A stretch of DNA of 64,000 bases. Source: PALSA-612 sp963755155 (GTDB lineage: Bacteria > Actinomycetota > Thermoleophilia > Gaiellales > Gaiellaceae). The notes beneath the pieces were generated by a model that ran no database searches, was not told the DNA's origin, and was given only the letters and a program-made list of their open reading frames with translations. The stretch spans positions 62,001 through 126,000 of the forward strand of contig CAVWIV010000005.1 of NCBI GenBank assembly GCA_963755155.1. Reading direction: 5' to 3'. Position 1 is the stretch's first letter. Every line of letters begins with the position of its first letter. A program made the translations under genes and the position numbers. Shown one piece after another: positions 27,458 to 37,649 of this stretch.

Positions 27458-29104
27458 CTACACAAGGCTACCCACCGCCTCCCGGACACGTTCCAGCGCC
27501 TCGATCAGGTCAGCTCGCGTCGGGTCGTCGGCGAGCTGCCGGCGAAGATGCCGCTCCCGCAGGCGGTAGAGGAGCTCCTGCGCCGTCGTCTCGGTGATCG
27601 CCTCACGCCCGGCGACGGCGTCGAGTTCGGCCAGCAGCGGCACGAGCTCTGCCTCCAGGTCGGTGCCGGCGACGAGATGGGAGTAGACGGCGCGGTGCCG
27701 CTCGTCGTCGAAGTACTCCGGCGTCACCTCCGCCAGGGACGACACGAGCTCCGGATAAGCGACGCAGCCGGCAAGAGCATCCCGCTCGAGCCTCCCTCCC
27801 GCGTCGAGCACCTTCGCGGAAACGGTGCCGGTCGCAGCACGAGCCGCGGCACCGCTCGGCGCGAGCCCCGCCTGGGTCTCCGACGGCAGGTCGAGCCTGT
27901 CGGCGACGAGCCGCATGGCGTCCTGTCGTTCGGGCGAGTCCTCGAAGCCGGCGAGCACCTCGCGCACACGGACGAACGCCTCCTGCCGATCAGCGGAACG
28001 GTCGAGCTCGATGCGGACGCGGTAGTAGACGTAGCTCTCCGCCTTGCCAAGCAGGTCGCCGAACGTCGCCGCCGCATCCGCGGGGTCGAGGCCCGGCTCG
28101 AGCGGCACGACCTTCACCTCGAAGCCCTGCGCAGCTGCGAGGTCCATCCCGCGCAGCGTTGCGGCCTGGCCCGCTGCGTCGGCGTCGAAGCACAGGTAGA
28201 TGCGCCGGGTCAGCCGCTTCAGCTCGGCGAGCTGTCGCTCGGTGAGCGCCGTGCCCATCGACGCCACGACCGGCTCCAACCCGGCCTGCCGAAGCGCGAT
28301 TGCGTCGGTGTTCCCCTCGACGACGATCGCCCGCTCCTCTTTCGCGATCGCCTGGCGCGCGAGATGCAGCCCGTAGAGCACGGCGGACTTGTGGAAGAGA
28401 TCGCCCTCCGGTGAGTTGACGTACTTCGCCTGAAGAGGGTCGTCCTCACGCAGCTTCCGAGCGCTGTAGCCGACGACGCGGCCGCGCGCGTCCGCGAGCG
28501 GGAACATCAGCCGGCTTGAGAAGTAGTCGTTGCCACGGCGGTTGGCGAGGCCGGCGGCCGCGAGCTCCGCCCGTGTGAACCCCTTCTCGGCGGCCTTGCG
28601 CGCAAGTGCCGAGGCTGCCGGCGAGAGGCCGAGCCGGAACTCCCGGCAGACCTCTTCGCGAAGCCCACGCTCTATGAGGTACGCGCGCACCGGCTCGCCC
28701 TGGGCACTGTCCCAGAGATACCGCTCGTAGAAGGCCGTCGCCTGCTCGAGGACGGCGTACAAGCGCTCCCGCCGCTTCCTCGCATCCTCCGCGGCCGGGC
28801 TCGACTCCTCGTACTCGAGCGGGACTCGAAAGCGCTCGCCGAGCCACTCGATCGCCCCGGCGAAGTCGAGGTTCTCGGTCTCGCAGACGAACGAGATAAG
28901 GTCGCCGCCCTTGCCGCAGCCGAAGCAATAGAAGAGCTTGTCGACGGCGTTCACGGAGAAGCTCGGCGTGCGCTCTTCGTGGAACGGGCAGCGCCCCGTG
29001 TAGCGCGCACCGGCCTTCTTGAGCTGCGTCCTCGCGCCGACGACGTCGAGCATGTCGGCCGCCGCCTTCACCTGCTCCACCGACTCCTGCTTGATTCGTG
29101 CCAC
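27458..29104 (-). CDS. dnaG: DNA primase
   Basis: Makes RNA primers at the replication fork. 548 residues. The zinc-binding CHC2 domain is at the N-terminus (CPFHEERTPSF then FYCFGCGKGGD); the catalytic TOPRIM core has VVEGNTDAIAL with the catalytic Glu, and LCFDADAAGQ with the Asp pair; the C-terminal helical domain is short, so the protein is some 50 residues shorter than E. coli DnaG. GTG 29104 has TACTCT 6 nt upstream. Heads the thi genes; divergent from the cyclase pair with a 40-bp gap. Confidence 0.95.
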   Translation of the reverse strand: MARIKQESVEQVKAAADMLDVVGARTQLKKAGARYTGRCPFHEERTPSFSVNAVDKLFYCFGCGKGGDLISFVCETENLDFAGAIEWLGERFRVPLEYEESSPAAEDARKRRERLYAVLEQATAFYERYLWDSAQGEPVRAYLIERGLREEVCREFRLGLSPAASALARKAAEKGFTRAELAAAGLANRRGNDYFSSRLMFPLADARGRVVGYSARKLREDDPLQAKYVNSPEGDLFHKSAVLYGLHLARQAIAKEERAIVVEGNTDAIALRQAGLEPVVASMGTALTERQLAELKRLTRRIYLCFDADAAGQAATLRGMDLAAAQGFEVKVVPLEPGLDPADAAATFGDLLGKAESYVYYRVRIELDRSADRQEAFVRVREVLAGFEDSPERQDAMRLVADRLDLPSETQAGLAPSGAAARAATGTVSAKVLDAGGRLERDALAGCVAYPELVSSLAEVTPEYFDDERHRAVYSHLVAGTDLEAELVPLLAELDAVAGREAITETTAQELLYRLRERHLRRQLADDPTRADLIEALERVREAVGSLV

Positions 29105-29110
29105 GTGACG

Positions 29111-29116
29111 AGAGTA
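29111..29116 (-). promoter_or_regulatory. -10 box TACTCT of dnaG-thiGSE
   Basis: 6 nt before GTG 29104; no SD between. Confidence 0.5.
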
Positions 29117-29132
29117 TCGCGCGCTCACGCCG

Positions 29133-29138
29133 TAGTCT
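29133..29138 (+). promoter_or_regulatory. -10 box TAGTCT of the cyclase pair
   Basis: 6 nt before GTG 29145; probably drives both cyclase genes, which overlap. Confidence 0.5.
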
Positions 29139-29144
29139 TTCCCC

Positions 29145-32100
29145 GTGTCCCGCAGAGAGCGCAAGGTCGTCACGGTCCTCTTCTGCGACCTGGTCGGCTT
29201 CACGTCACAGGCCGAGTCGATGGACCCGGAAGACGTGGAGGCACTCCTCGGCCCTTACCACGCTCGCCTCCGCGCCGAGCTCGAGCGCCACGGCGGCACC
29301 GTCGAGAAGTTCATCGGCGACGCCGTGATGGCGCTCTTCGGAGCTCCCGTCGCGCACGAGGACGACCCCGAGCGGGCCGTCCGCGCTGCGCTCGCGATCC
29401 GGGAGTTCGCGCTCGAGGACGAGCTCGAGCTCCGGGTCGGCATTACCACGGGTGAGGCACTCGTACGGCTCGACGCACAGCCGGGAGCCGGTGAAGGGAT
29501 GGCCTCAGGCGACGTCGTCAACACCGCCGCCCGCCTGCAGAGCGCCGCGCCGGTCAACGGCGTCCTCGTCGACGAGACGACCCAACGGGCGACCCGCCAC
29601 GCGATCGAGTTCGGCGAGGCGCCCGCGGTCGAGGCGAAGGGGAAGTCCGAGCCGATCCCGGTCTGGCTGGCCGACCAGGTGCGAGCACGCCCGGGAGTCG
29701 ATGTCGAACACGAGTCCCGCTCGGAGCTCGTCGGCCGCGAGCACGAGCTCTCCGTTCTCCGCGACGCGCTCAACCGCGTGCGGAGCGCGCGAACGTCCCA
29801 GCTGGTGACGCTCGTTGGCGTGCCTGGCATCGGCAAGAGCCGCCTCGTCCACGAGCTCCGTCAGTTCGTGCAGGACGATCCCGAGCTCATCACATGGCGC
29901 CAGGGCCGCTGCCTGGCGTACGGCGACGGGGTCACGTTGTGGGCGCTCGGCGAGATCGTCAAGGCGCAGGCCGGGATCCACGAGCAGGATCCTCCGAGCG
30001 AGGCGGCCGAGAAGATCGGTGGAGCCGTCGACGAGGTGCTTGCCGAGTCGTCTGACGCATCGTGGGTGAGATCGAACCTCCTAGCGCTCGTCGGTCTTGG
30101 ATCGGAGAGCGAGCTCGGCGACGATCGCAGCGGACAGGCTTTCGCCGCGTGGCGTCTGTTCTTCGAAGCGATGGCCGAGCGGCGCCCGCTCGTGCTCGTC
30201 TTCGAGGATCTCCACTGGGCCGACGAGAGTCTCCTCGACTTCATCGACGAGCTCGTCGACTGGGTGACCGACGTGCCGCTGCTCGTGGTGGCGACGGCGC
30301 GCCCGGAGCTGCTCGAGCGCCGGCCCGGCTGGGGAGGCGGAAAGCTGAATGCGACGACGCTGGCGGTGTCTCCGCTCTCGGACGACGACACCACCCGGCT
30401 GATCGCCGGCCTCCTCGACCGGCCCGTCCTCGCCGCCGACACGCAGCAGGCCCTCCTCGAGCGAGCGGGAGGCAACCCGCTCTACGCGGAGCAGTTCTCG
30501 GAGCTCTTCCTCGAGCGAGGCTCCACCGAGGAGCTCGGCCTACCGGAGACGCTGCAAGGCATCATCGCCGCGCGACTCGACGGCCTCGCGCAGGACGAGA
30601 AGGAGCTCCTCCGCGACGCCGCCGTCATCGGCAAGGTGTTCTGGGTGGGAGCGCTCGGGCAGGAACGGCGACGCTACGACGATCCTCCACGCGCTGGAGC
30701 GCAAGGGATTCGTGCGCCGCCAGCGGCGCACGTCGGTGGAGGGCGAGAGCGGAGCTCGCATTCGCCCACGCGCTCGTGCGCGACGTCGCCTACGGGCAGA
30801 TCTCCCGCCCGGACCGTACGGAGAAGCATCGCCGGATCGCGCGATGGATCGAGGGCCTCGGCCGCCCCGAGGACCACGCCGAGATGCTCGCCCATCACTG
30901 GCGCTCGTCGCTCGAGCTCGCTCGCGCCGCCGGCGACGCGCCACCCGAGCTCGTCGACGCCACGCGTCTTGCCGCTTCGCGATGCAGGCGACCGCGCCTT
31001 CGCGCTGAATGCATTCGCGCCTGCCGAGGCGTACTACGCCGAGGCACTCGCGCTCTGGCCGACGACGACGACGCGGAGCGAGCCGCAGCTCCTGTTCCGG
31101 CGGGCGGTTGCCTTGTACATCGCCGGCGACGATCGCCGCGAGCGGGCCCTGGAAGAGGCACGCGACGCCCTACTCGCTCCGGACGACAACGCCACTGCCG
31201 CAGAGGCGGAGGCATACCTGTCCCGCATGGCCTGGTTCGCCGGCCACGCGATGCCGCTCAGGAGCATCTCGATCGCGCCGGTGAGCTGCTCGCGGAGGCC
31301 GGCCCGTCCATCGGGAAGGCGCGCGTACTGAGCTTCTCCGCGCGGCTTCGCTTCCTCGCCGGCGACCTCGACGTCGCCCTGAGAATCGCAACCGAAGCAC
31401 TCGCCCTGGCCGAGGAGCTTCAGCTCGACGAGCTTCGGGCGCATGCGTTGACGACGATCGGCTCCACGAAGAGCAAGTTCGACGGCTCGTCTGGCCGAAC
31501 GGAGCTGGAGCGTGCGCTGGAGATCGCGTCGGCCGCCAACTCGCCGCTGGTGCCGAACATCCTCAACAACCTCGGCGTGTTCGCGAGCGAGCGCGGCGAC
31601 GTGGAACGCGCCGACGAGTTCTACAGCGACGGGCTGCGCGCCGCCGAGCGCATCGGTGACCGGGACATCAGTCGCTTCATGCGCGGGAACCTCATGTTCA
31701 CCGCCTTGTTTCGAGGGCGCTGGGACGAGATCCTCGAGGATGCCGACCGCTTCGTCGCCGAGTGCGAGCTGTCTCCCCACTACATGGAGAGCGGCGTCCG
31801 ACGGCTTCGCGCCTACGTACGGTTCGCCCGAGGCGATCACGCGGACGCCGTAGACGACTTCGATCAAGCGCTTGCCAGCGGGCGTGAGATCAAGGACCCG
31901 CAGGTTCTCATTCCGGCACTCCTCCAGTCCGCGCGCGCGTACGTGTATCTCGGCCGCGAGCCAGGAGGCTCGTGAACTTGCCGCCGAGGCCCTCGAGCTG
32001 ACTCGAGCCCGTACCGACCATGCGGAGCACCTCGGGCAAGTCACGGCCGTCGCGAAACAGCTCGGGATCCGCGAGGAGGCACGACAACTCCTCGAGCAAG

Positions 32101-32363
32101 CGCCGGCGAGCCCCTGGAGAGAGGCGGCTCTTGCAGGAGCTGAAGGTGACTTCATTCGCGCCGCGGATGTCTACGCGGACCACGCTTTGCCGGCGTTCGA
32201 GGCTGACGCTCGTTTCGCCGCTGCGGAGGAGCTGATCGAGGCGGGCCGTCGCGCGGAGGGCGAGGAGCAGCTGGAGCAGGCGCTTGCGTTCTACCGCTCG
32301 GTCGGCGCGACGTTCTTCGTCCAGCGCGGCGAGGCGTTGCTCGCACAGGCGGCGACCGGATGA
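29145..32363 (+). CDS. Adenylate cyclase-AAA ATPase-TPR signalling protein, copy 1, five frameshifts
   Basis: Class III cyclase catalytic domain at residues ~5-175: metal Asp in LFCDLVGFT and in FIGDAVMALFG, Lys in VEKF, and SGDVVNTAARL with the adenine-specifying Asp and the transition-state Asn and Arg, so it looks active on ATP. Then an AAA/STAND-type ATPase (Walker A VGVPGIGKSRL, Walker B LVLVFEDLHWADE) and a long C-terminal TPR-like repeat region. Aligned by eye with copy 2, the frame breaks near 30660, 30750, 30975, 31247 and 31966; each is a single base. Repaired length ~1070. The first ~500 residues are uninterrupted. If the breaks are real only cyclase plus ATPase would be made. Overlaps copy 2 by 4 nt. 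Confidence 0.85.
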
Positions 32364-35300
32364 GCGAGCCACGCCAGGAGCGCAAGGTCGTCACCGTCGT
32401 CTTCTGCGACCTCGTCGGCTTCACGTCGAAGGCGGAGTCGATGGACCCGGAGGACGTCGCTGCGATTCTCCGGCCGTACCACGAGCGGGTGCGGGCCGAG
32501 CTGGAGCGTTACGGCGGCACGGTCGAGAAGTTCATCGGCGACGCGGTGATGGCCTTGTTCGGCGCCCCTGTGGCGCACGAGGACGATCCCGAGCGTGCCG
32601 TACGGGCCGCGCTCGCGATCCGCGACTTCGCCGTCGAGAACGAGCTCGAGCTCCGTGTGGGCATTACGACGGGCGAAGCCCTCGTCCAGCTCGACGCACA
32701 ACCCGACGCCGGCGAGGGCATGGCCTCCGGCGACGTCGTCAACACAGCGGCGCGCCTCCAGAGCGCAGCGCCCGTCAACGGCGTGCTGGTCGACGAGACG
32801 ACGTTCCGGGCGACGCGCGGCGCTGTCGACTACGAGGACGCCGAAGCCGTCGAGGCGAAGGGCAAGGCGGAGCCGATTGAGGTGTGGCAGGCCCAGACGG
32901 CACACTCGCGATTCGGCGTCGATGTCGCCCACGAGGCGCGCGCGGAGCTCGTCGGACGCGAGCGCGAGCTCGGCGTCATCCGCGATGCCTTCGAGCGCGC
33001 GCGACACGAACGCACGCCGCAGCTGCTCACGCTCGTTGGCGTACCAGGGATCGGCAAGAGCCGCCTCGTGTACGAGCTGTCTCTGATCGCCGACGCCGAT
33101 CCCGAGCTCGTCACCTGGCGTCAGGGCCGCTGCCTCGCGTACGGCGACGGAGTGACGCTCTGGGCGCTCTCGGAGATCGTGAAGGCGCAGGCCGGCATCG
33201 TCGAGCAGGACACTCCCGACGACGTCGAGCAGAAGCTCGGAGCTTCTGTCGACGACGTGCTCGCAGGCACCGGTGACGCGAGGTGGGTCGAGTCGCAGCT
33301 GCGCTCCCTCGTTGGCCTCTCAGCCGAGTCGGAGCTCGGTGATGACCGCCGCAGCGCTGCGTTCGCCGCGTGGCGCCGCTACCTCGAGGCCATGGCCGAG
33401 CAGCGGCCGCTCGTCGTCGTCTTCGAGGACCTGCACTGGGCGGACGAGAGCCTGCTCGACTTCGTGGACGAGCTCGTCGACTGGGTTACCGACGTCCCGC
33501 TGCTGGCGGTCGCAACCGCGCGGCCTGAGCTGCTCGAGCGGCGCCCGGGTTGGGGCGGCGGCAAGCTCAATGCGACGACGCTCGCGCTCCCGCCGCTCAG
33601 TGAGGACCAGACCGCCCTCCTCATGGCGCAACTGCTGGAGCGATCCGTGCTGCCCGCTGAGTCGCAGCAGGCGCTGCTGGAACGTGCAGGTGGCAACCCC
33701 CTCTACGCCGAGCAGTTCGCCGAGCTCTTCCTCGAACGCGGCTCCGCCGACGAGCTAGGGCTTCCCGAGACGCTCCAGGGCATCATCGCGGCCCGGCTCG
33801 ACGGCCTTGCCGACACCGAGAAGAATCTGCTGCGCGACGCCGCCGTCATCGGGAAGGTGTTCTGGGCGTCTGCGGTTCGCAATGGCTCGGACCCGTCGAC
33901 GACCCTGCACTCGCTCGAGCGGAAGGGTTTCGTGCGACGCCAGAAACGCTCGTCCGTCGAAGGCGAGACCGAATTCGCGTTTGCGCACGCCCTCGTCCGC
34001 GACGTCGCCTACGGGCAGATCGCCCGAGCCGACCGTGCCGAGAAGCACCGCGGTGTCGCTGAATGGATCGAGGGCCTCGGGCGTCCGGAAGACCACGCCG
34101 AGATGCTTGCCCACCACTGGCAGTCGGCGTTCGAGCTCTATCGTGCGGCAGGCGTCGAGGCTGCGGACGTGGCAGGTCGTGCTCGCCTGGCCCTTCGCGA
34201 GGCGGGCGATCGCGCCGCGGCGCTCAACGCCTACCCCATGGCGGAGAAGTACTACGCAGAGGCAATCGCGCTCTGGCCGGACGATGACGCTGAGCGCCCG
34301 GACCTCCTGTTTCGGCGAGCCCGTTCACTCCACGTTGCGGGGGACGATCGCCGGACAGAAGCGCTCGAGGAAGCGCGCGACGCGCTGCTCGACGTCGATG
34401 CCGTGGAGCCGGCGGCGGAGACTGAAGCCTTTCTGGCACACGGGGCTTGGTACCGAGGCGACCGTGACGCCACCGAACGACACTTCTCACGGGCGACATC
34501 ACTAGTCGCAGACCGCGGTCCATCGGCGTCGAAAGCGCGGGTTCTCGCACTGGCTGCTCGCGCGCGGATGCTCGCAGGGAACCACGAGCAGGCGATCGGC
34601 GTCGCACGAGATGCCCTGGAGATCGCAGAGGCGCTCGAGCTCGACGAGCTCCGCGCACACGCTCTCACCACCATCGGCAGCTCGAAGTTCCACATCGAGC
34701 TCTCGACCGGCCGCCCGGACCTCGAGCAAGCGCTCGAGATCGCCCTCGCGGCCGACTCGCCGATCGCGGCAGTGACACTGAACAACCTCGGAGTGCTCGC
34801 GATCTGGGAGGGTGACTTTCTTCGCAGCGCCAACGAGATCTATCCCGAAGCCATAAGGATCGCAGAGCGGTTCGGCGACAGAGACGCTCTTCGGTTCATG
34901 CGCGGTAACGCGGCTTTCGGCTTCTACGTGGTCGGCCGCTGGGACGAGGCGGTCGAAGCGGCTGATCGCTTCATCGCCGAGTGTGCAACGTCGCCGCACT
35001 ATCAGGAAGGGCTCGCCAGAGACGCCAGGTCCTGGATCCGCCTCGGGCGAGGCGACATCGCCGGGGCGGAGGAGGACCGGGCGTTCCATCTGGATCAGGG
35101 CCGACGCATCAAGGATCCCCAAAGGCTGTTGCCATGCCTGGCCGCCGCGGCTGTACAGCGCCTGATCCTCGGAGACAGAGTCGAGGCCCGCGCGTTGGCA
35201 GCGGAGGCGCTCGTGCTAGTCCGTGCGCACACCGACATGGCGGTTACAGCGAACCAGCTCATCTGCGTCGCCGGACAGATGGGCCTTCGCGACGAGTACC

Positions 35301-35587
35301 TCGCGATTGTCCAGCAGGCGCCCGACGGCCCGTGGAAGGACCTGACCGTCGCCGGCGCCAAGGGCGATCTGCGCAGCGCCGGCGATCTGTATGCGACAAT
35401 CGGCGCGTCGTCGCTCGCGGCTCTCGCTCGGCTCTTCGGAGGTGAGGAGCTGATCGAAGCAGGCCGCCGCGCGGAAGGCGAGGCAGAGCTCGAGAAAGCG
35501 CTGGAGTTCTATCGCTCGGTCGGCGCGACCTTCTTCGTCCAGCGCGGCGAAGCGCTGCTCGCGGACGCTCAGAGCGCTTCTGCATAG
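32360..35587 (+). CDS. Adenylate cyclase-AAA ATPase-TPR signalling protein, copy 2 (intact)
   Basis: 1075 residues. Cyclase domain ~8-175 with both metal Asp (FCDLVGFT, FIGDAVMALFG), VEKF Lys and GDVVNTAARL; AAA/STAND ATPase ~200-560 with GVPGIGKSRL and VVVFEDLHWADE; TPR-like helical repeats ~590-1070. Very similar to copy 1 through its whole length, down to the shared ending FYRSVGATFFVQRGEALLA, hence a tandem duplication. ATG 32360 overlaps the copy 1 stop (ATGA). No membrane helix or DNA-binding domain, so it is probably a cytoplasmic cAMP producer gated by ATP binding and a TPR-bound ligand (inference). The 3' end overlaps dgt by 19 bp. Confidence 0.92.
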   Translation: MSEPRQERKVVTVVFCDLVGFTSKAESMDPEDVAAILRPYHERVRAELERYGGTVEKFIGDAVMALFGAPVAHEDDPERAVRAALAIRDFAVENELELRVGITTGEALVQLDAQPDAGEGMASGDVVNTAARLQSAAPVNGVLVDETTFRATRGAVDYEDAEAVEAKGKAEPIEVWQAQTAHSRFGVDVAHEARAELVGRERELGVIRDAFERARHERTPQLLTLVGVPGIGKSRLVYELSLIADADPELVTWRQGRCLAYGDGVTLWALSEIVKAQAGIVEQDTPDDVEQKLGASVDDVLAGTGDARWVESQLRSLVGLSAESELGDDRRSAAFAAWRRYLEAMAEQRPLVVVFEDLHWADESLLDFVDELVDWVTDVPLLAVATARPELLERRPGWGGGKLNATTLALPPLSEDQTALLMAQLLERSVLPAESQQALLERAGGNPLYAEQFAELFLERGSADELGLPETLQGIIAARLDGLADTEKNLLRDAAVIGKVFWASAVRNGSDPSTTLHSLERKGFVRRQKRSSVEGETEFAFAHALVRDVAYGQIARADRAEKHRGVAEWIEGLGRPEDHAEMLAHHWQSAFELYRAAGVEAADVAGRARLALREAGDRAAALNAYPMAEKYYAEAIALWPDDDAERPDLLFRRARSLHVAGDDRRTEALEEARDALLDVDAVEPAAETEAFLAHGAWYRGDRDATERHFSRATSLVADRGPSASKARVLALAARARMLAGNHEQAIGVARDALEIAEALELDELRAHALTTIGSSKFHIELSTGRPDLEQALEIALAADSPIAAVTLNNLGVLAIWEGDFLRSANEIYPEAIRIAERFGDRDALRFMRGNAAFGFYVVGRWDEAVEAADRFIAECATSPHYQEGLARDARSWIRLGRGDIAGAEEDRAFHLDQGRRIKDPQRLLPCLAAAAVQRLILGDRVEARALAAEALVLVRAHTDMAVTANQLICVAGQMGLRDEYLAIVQQAPDGPWKDLTVAGAKGDLRSAGDLYATIGASSLAALARLFGGEELIEAGRRAEGEAELEKALEFYRSVGATFFVQRGEALLADAQSASA

Positions 35588-36516
35588 GTAAGCGCGAAGC
35601 GGTCGGTCATGCCGGCGAGGAAATCGACCGCCTCGTCGACGTCGTCCCCACGCTCGATCAGGTGGTCGAAGATCCGCCGCACGACGTCGTGGGCGCGCCG
35701 GTGTTCCCCTTCCACCTGGGGTCCGAGGTAGACGCGCTCGAACATGAACGTCCGCAGTGAGTGCAAGGCCTCCCCCACGTCCGGGCTCTGGACGATGTCG
35801 CCGGCGTCGGCGGAAGTGTCCACGAGATCGCGCACGAGCCGGTCGATCCGCTTCGCACCGGTCGGCCCGAGCAGCTCTATCTCCTCGCGCGGCAGGTCGC
35901 CTTCGCCCAGCAGGCCAAAGCGAATGGCGTCGTCGATGTCGTGGTTGATGTAGGCGACCCGGTCGACGATGCGCACGATCTTCCCCTCGAGCGTCTCAGG
36001 CTGCTGCTCGCCCGTGTGCGTGAGGATGCCGTCGCAGACCTCGTGCGTGAGGTTGAGCCGCCGGGCGATGACGAGCGAGTGCTCGTTGTGCCGGAAGCGG
36101 CGCCCGCAGTGCTTCTCGAGCGCCTCGTCGAGCGCCTCCTCCCCGGCGTGCCCGAACGGCGTGTGCCCCATGTCGTGGCCTAGCCCGATCGCCTCCACGA
36201 GGTCCTCGTTGAGGCGCAGCGCCCGTGCGACGACGCGCGAGATCGCCGAAGTCTCGAGCGTATGCGTCATCCGGGTGCGGTAGTGGTCGCCCTCCGGGTC
36301 GATGAAGACCTGCGTCTTCCCCTTGAGCCTTCGGAACGGCTTCGAGTGGACGATCCGGTCGCGGTCACGCTGGAACGGCGTGCGCACCGAGCTCTCCGCC
36401 TCTGGCTCAGCACGCCCCTTCGTCTCGAGCGAGCGAACGGCAAGCCGGGAGAGGCTGTCCTCGAGCTCTCGGATCCGCTGCTTGAACCCCGCGTGTGCAG
36501 AGCCGGCCACCTTCAT
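35569..36516 (-). CDS. dgt: Deoxyguanosinetriphosphate triphosphohydrolase-like protein (HD domain)
   Basis: Hydrolyses dNTPs to nucleoside and triphosphate, controlling dNTP pools. 315 residues: IVHSKPFRRLKGKTQVF with the first His, RMTHTLETSAISRVVA with the second, GLGHDMGHTPFGHAGE containing the HD pair, and RVAYINHDIDDA with the final Asp, so the metal site is complete. It belongs to the shorter type 2 dGTPase-like group. Start overlaps the MFS stop by 4 nt (ATGA). Confidence 0.93.
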   Translation of the reverse strand: MKVAGSAHAGFKQRIRELEDSLSRLAVRSLETKGRAEPEAESSVRTPFQRDRDRIVHSKPFRRLKGKTQVFIDPEGDHYRTRMTHTLETSAISRVVARALRLNEDLVEAIGLGHDMGHTPFGHAGEEALDEALEKHCGRRFRHNEHSLVIARRLNLTHEVCDGILTHTGEQQPETLEGKIVRIVDRVAYINHDIDDAIRFGLLGEGDLPREEIELLGPTGAKRIDRLVRDLVDTSADAGDIVQSPDVGEALHSLRTFMFERVYLGPQVEGEHRRAHDVVRRIFDHLIERGDDVDEAVDFLAGMTDRFALTYAEAL

Positions 36517-37649
36517 TCAGGCAGCGTAGTCGCGCGCAGGTGGGGAACGGCAGCCGCCGCGAACAGACCGGCGAAGGCCAGGCCAGCCGCGGTGAAGCCG
36601 CCTGCGGCAAGCGCCACGCCACCAACCGCCGCGCCCACGAAAGACCCGAACTGCAGCGCGGCCGTCCGCAGGCCGGTCACGCCGAGCCGCAGCGCCGGCG
36701 CAAGATTGAGCCCACGTGCACTCCCTGCGAGCGTCCGGCCACCGGACAAGAACGCAAGAACTCCGAAGAGCGCGAGGCTCACCCACGCATTCGGTCGCAC
36801 AGCGCCGAGCGCGGCTGTCACCGACGCGCACGCCAGTGCGAGCGTGACGAGGAGCAAGCGGCTGTGAGTGTCCACCCAGCGTCGGAAGAGGAGGTTGCCA
36901 GGCAGGTACATGGCGGCGGCGGCACCCAGGGCAAGTCCGGTCGCCGCCACGGAGAGACCGTGAGCCTCAACGAACAGCGCCCCGATGAACACGAGGACGC
37001 CCAACCATCCGGAGTACGCGAGCAGCTCTCCGAGAGACCAGCGCACGACCGCCGGTTGCTCGAGAACGGTGCGTAACCCTGCCGCGACGTCCGCCGGGGG
37101 CGTCCGCTGCCGGCGGGAGAGGGCAGCCAGTCCAGCGAGGGACAGCACGAGCGGCACCACGACCCACGACAGCCGCCACGAGGCTTCGCCGGCCGCCCCG
37201 CCTAGCGGCATGCCCACTACCCAGGCGAGCGGTGGCCCGAGCAGCGCCACCGCCAGGACACGAGACCGATCCTCGGGCCGGCTCCATTCTGCAACAGCCG
37301 CAACGGCCGCCGAGTATGTGAGCCCGACGCCGATGCCGATCGGCACCTGTGCCAGCGCCAGAATCGCGAAGTCCGGCGCAACGGCACTGAGAGCCGACCC
37401 GAGCGTCAGCAGGCCGAGCCCCGCGAACAGGAGCTCACGCAGCCCGGCGCGTGCGGCGAGGAGGCCCGAGAGCACTGCAGTCACGCCGGCCGTCAACCCG
37501 GAAATCGTCCGTAGCTGTCCGGCCGTGGCAGTCGACACGCCGAAGTCGGCCGCCACCGACGTGAGGATCGGCGTGAGGACGAGCAGCGCGGCCTGCGAAG
37601 CCGCGAGACAGAGGGCGAGCGCGGCGCCCGTCGCGCGCCGGTCGAGCAT
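36513..37649 (-). CDS. Major facilitator superfamily transporter
   Basis: 378 residues, about 12 predicted membrane helices. GVGLTYSAAVAAVAEW and VGMPLGGAAGEASWRLSWVVV resemble the drug:H+ antiporter (DHA1/AraJ-like) group. ATG 37649 shares one base with the SDR stop, and the stop overlaps dgt by 4 nt, so SDR-MFS-dgt form one transcript. Substrate unknown; an efflux role is the default guess. Confidence 0.85.
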   Translation of the reverse strand: MLDRRATGAALALCLAASQAALLVLTPILTSVAADFGVSTATAGQLRTISGLTAGVTAVLSGLLAARAGLRELLFAGLGLLTLGSALSAVAPDFAILALAQVPIGIGVGLTYSAAVAAVAEWSRPEDRSRVLAVALLGPPLAWVVGMPLGGAAGEASWRLSWVVVPLVLSLAGLAALSRRQRTPPADVAAGLRTVLEQPAVVRWSLGELLAYSGWLGVLVFIGALFVEAHGLSVAATGLALGAAAAMYLPGNLLFRRWVDTHSRLLLVTLALACASVTAALGAVRPNAWVSLALFGVLAFLSGGRTLAGSARGLNLAPALRLGVTGLRTAALQFGSFVGAAVGGVALAAGGFTAAGLAFAGLFAAAAVPHLRATTLPE

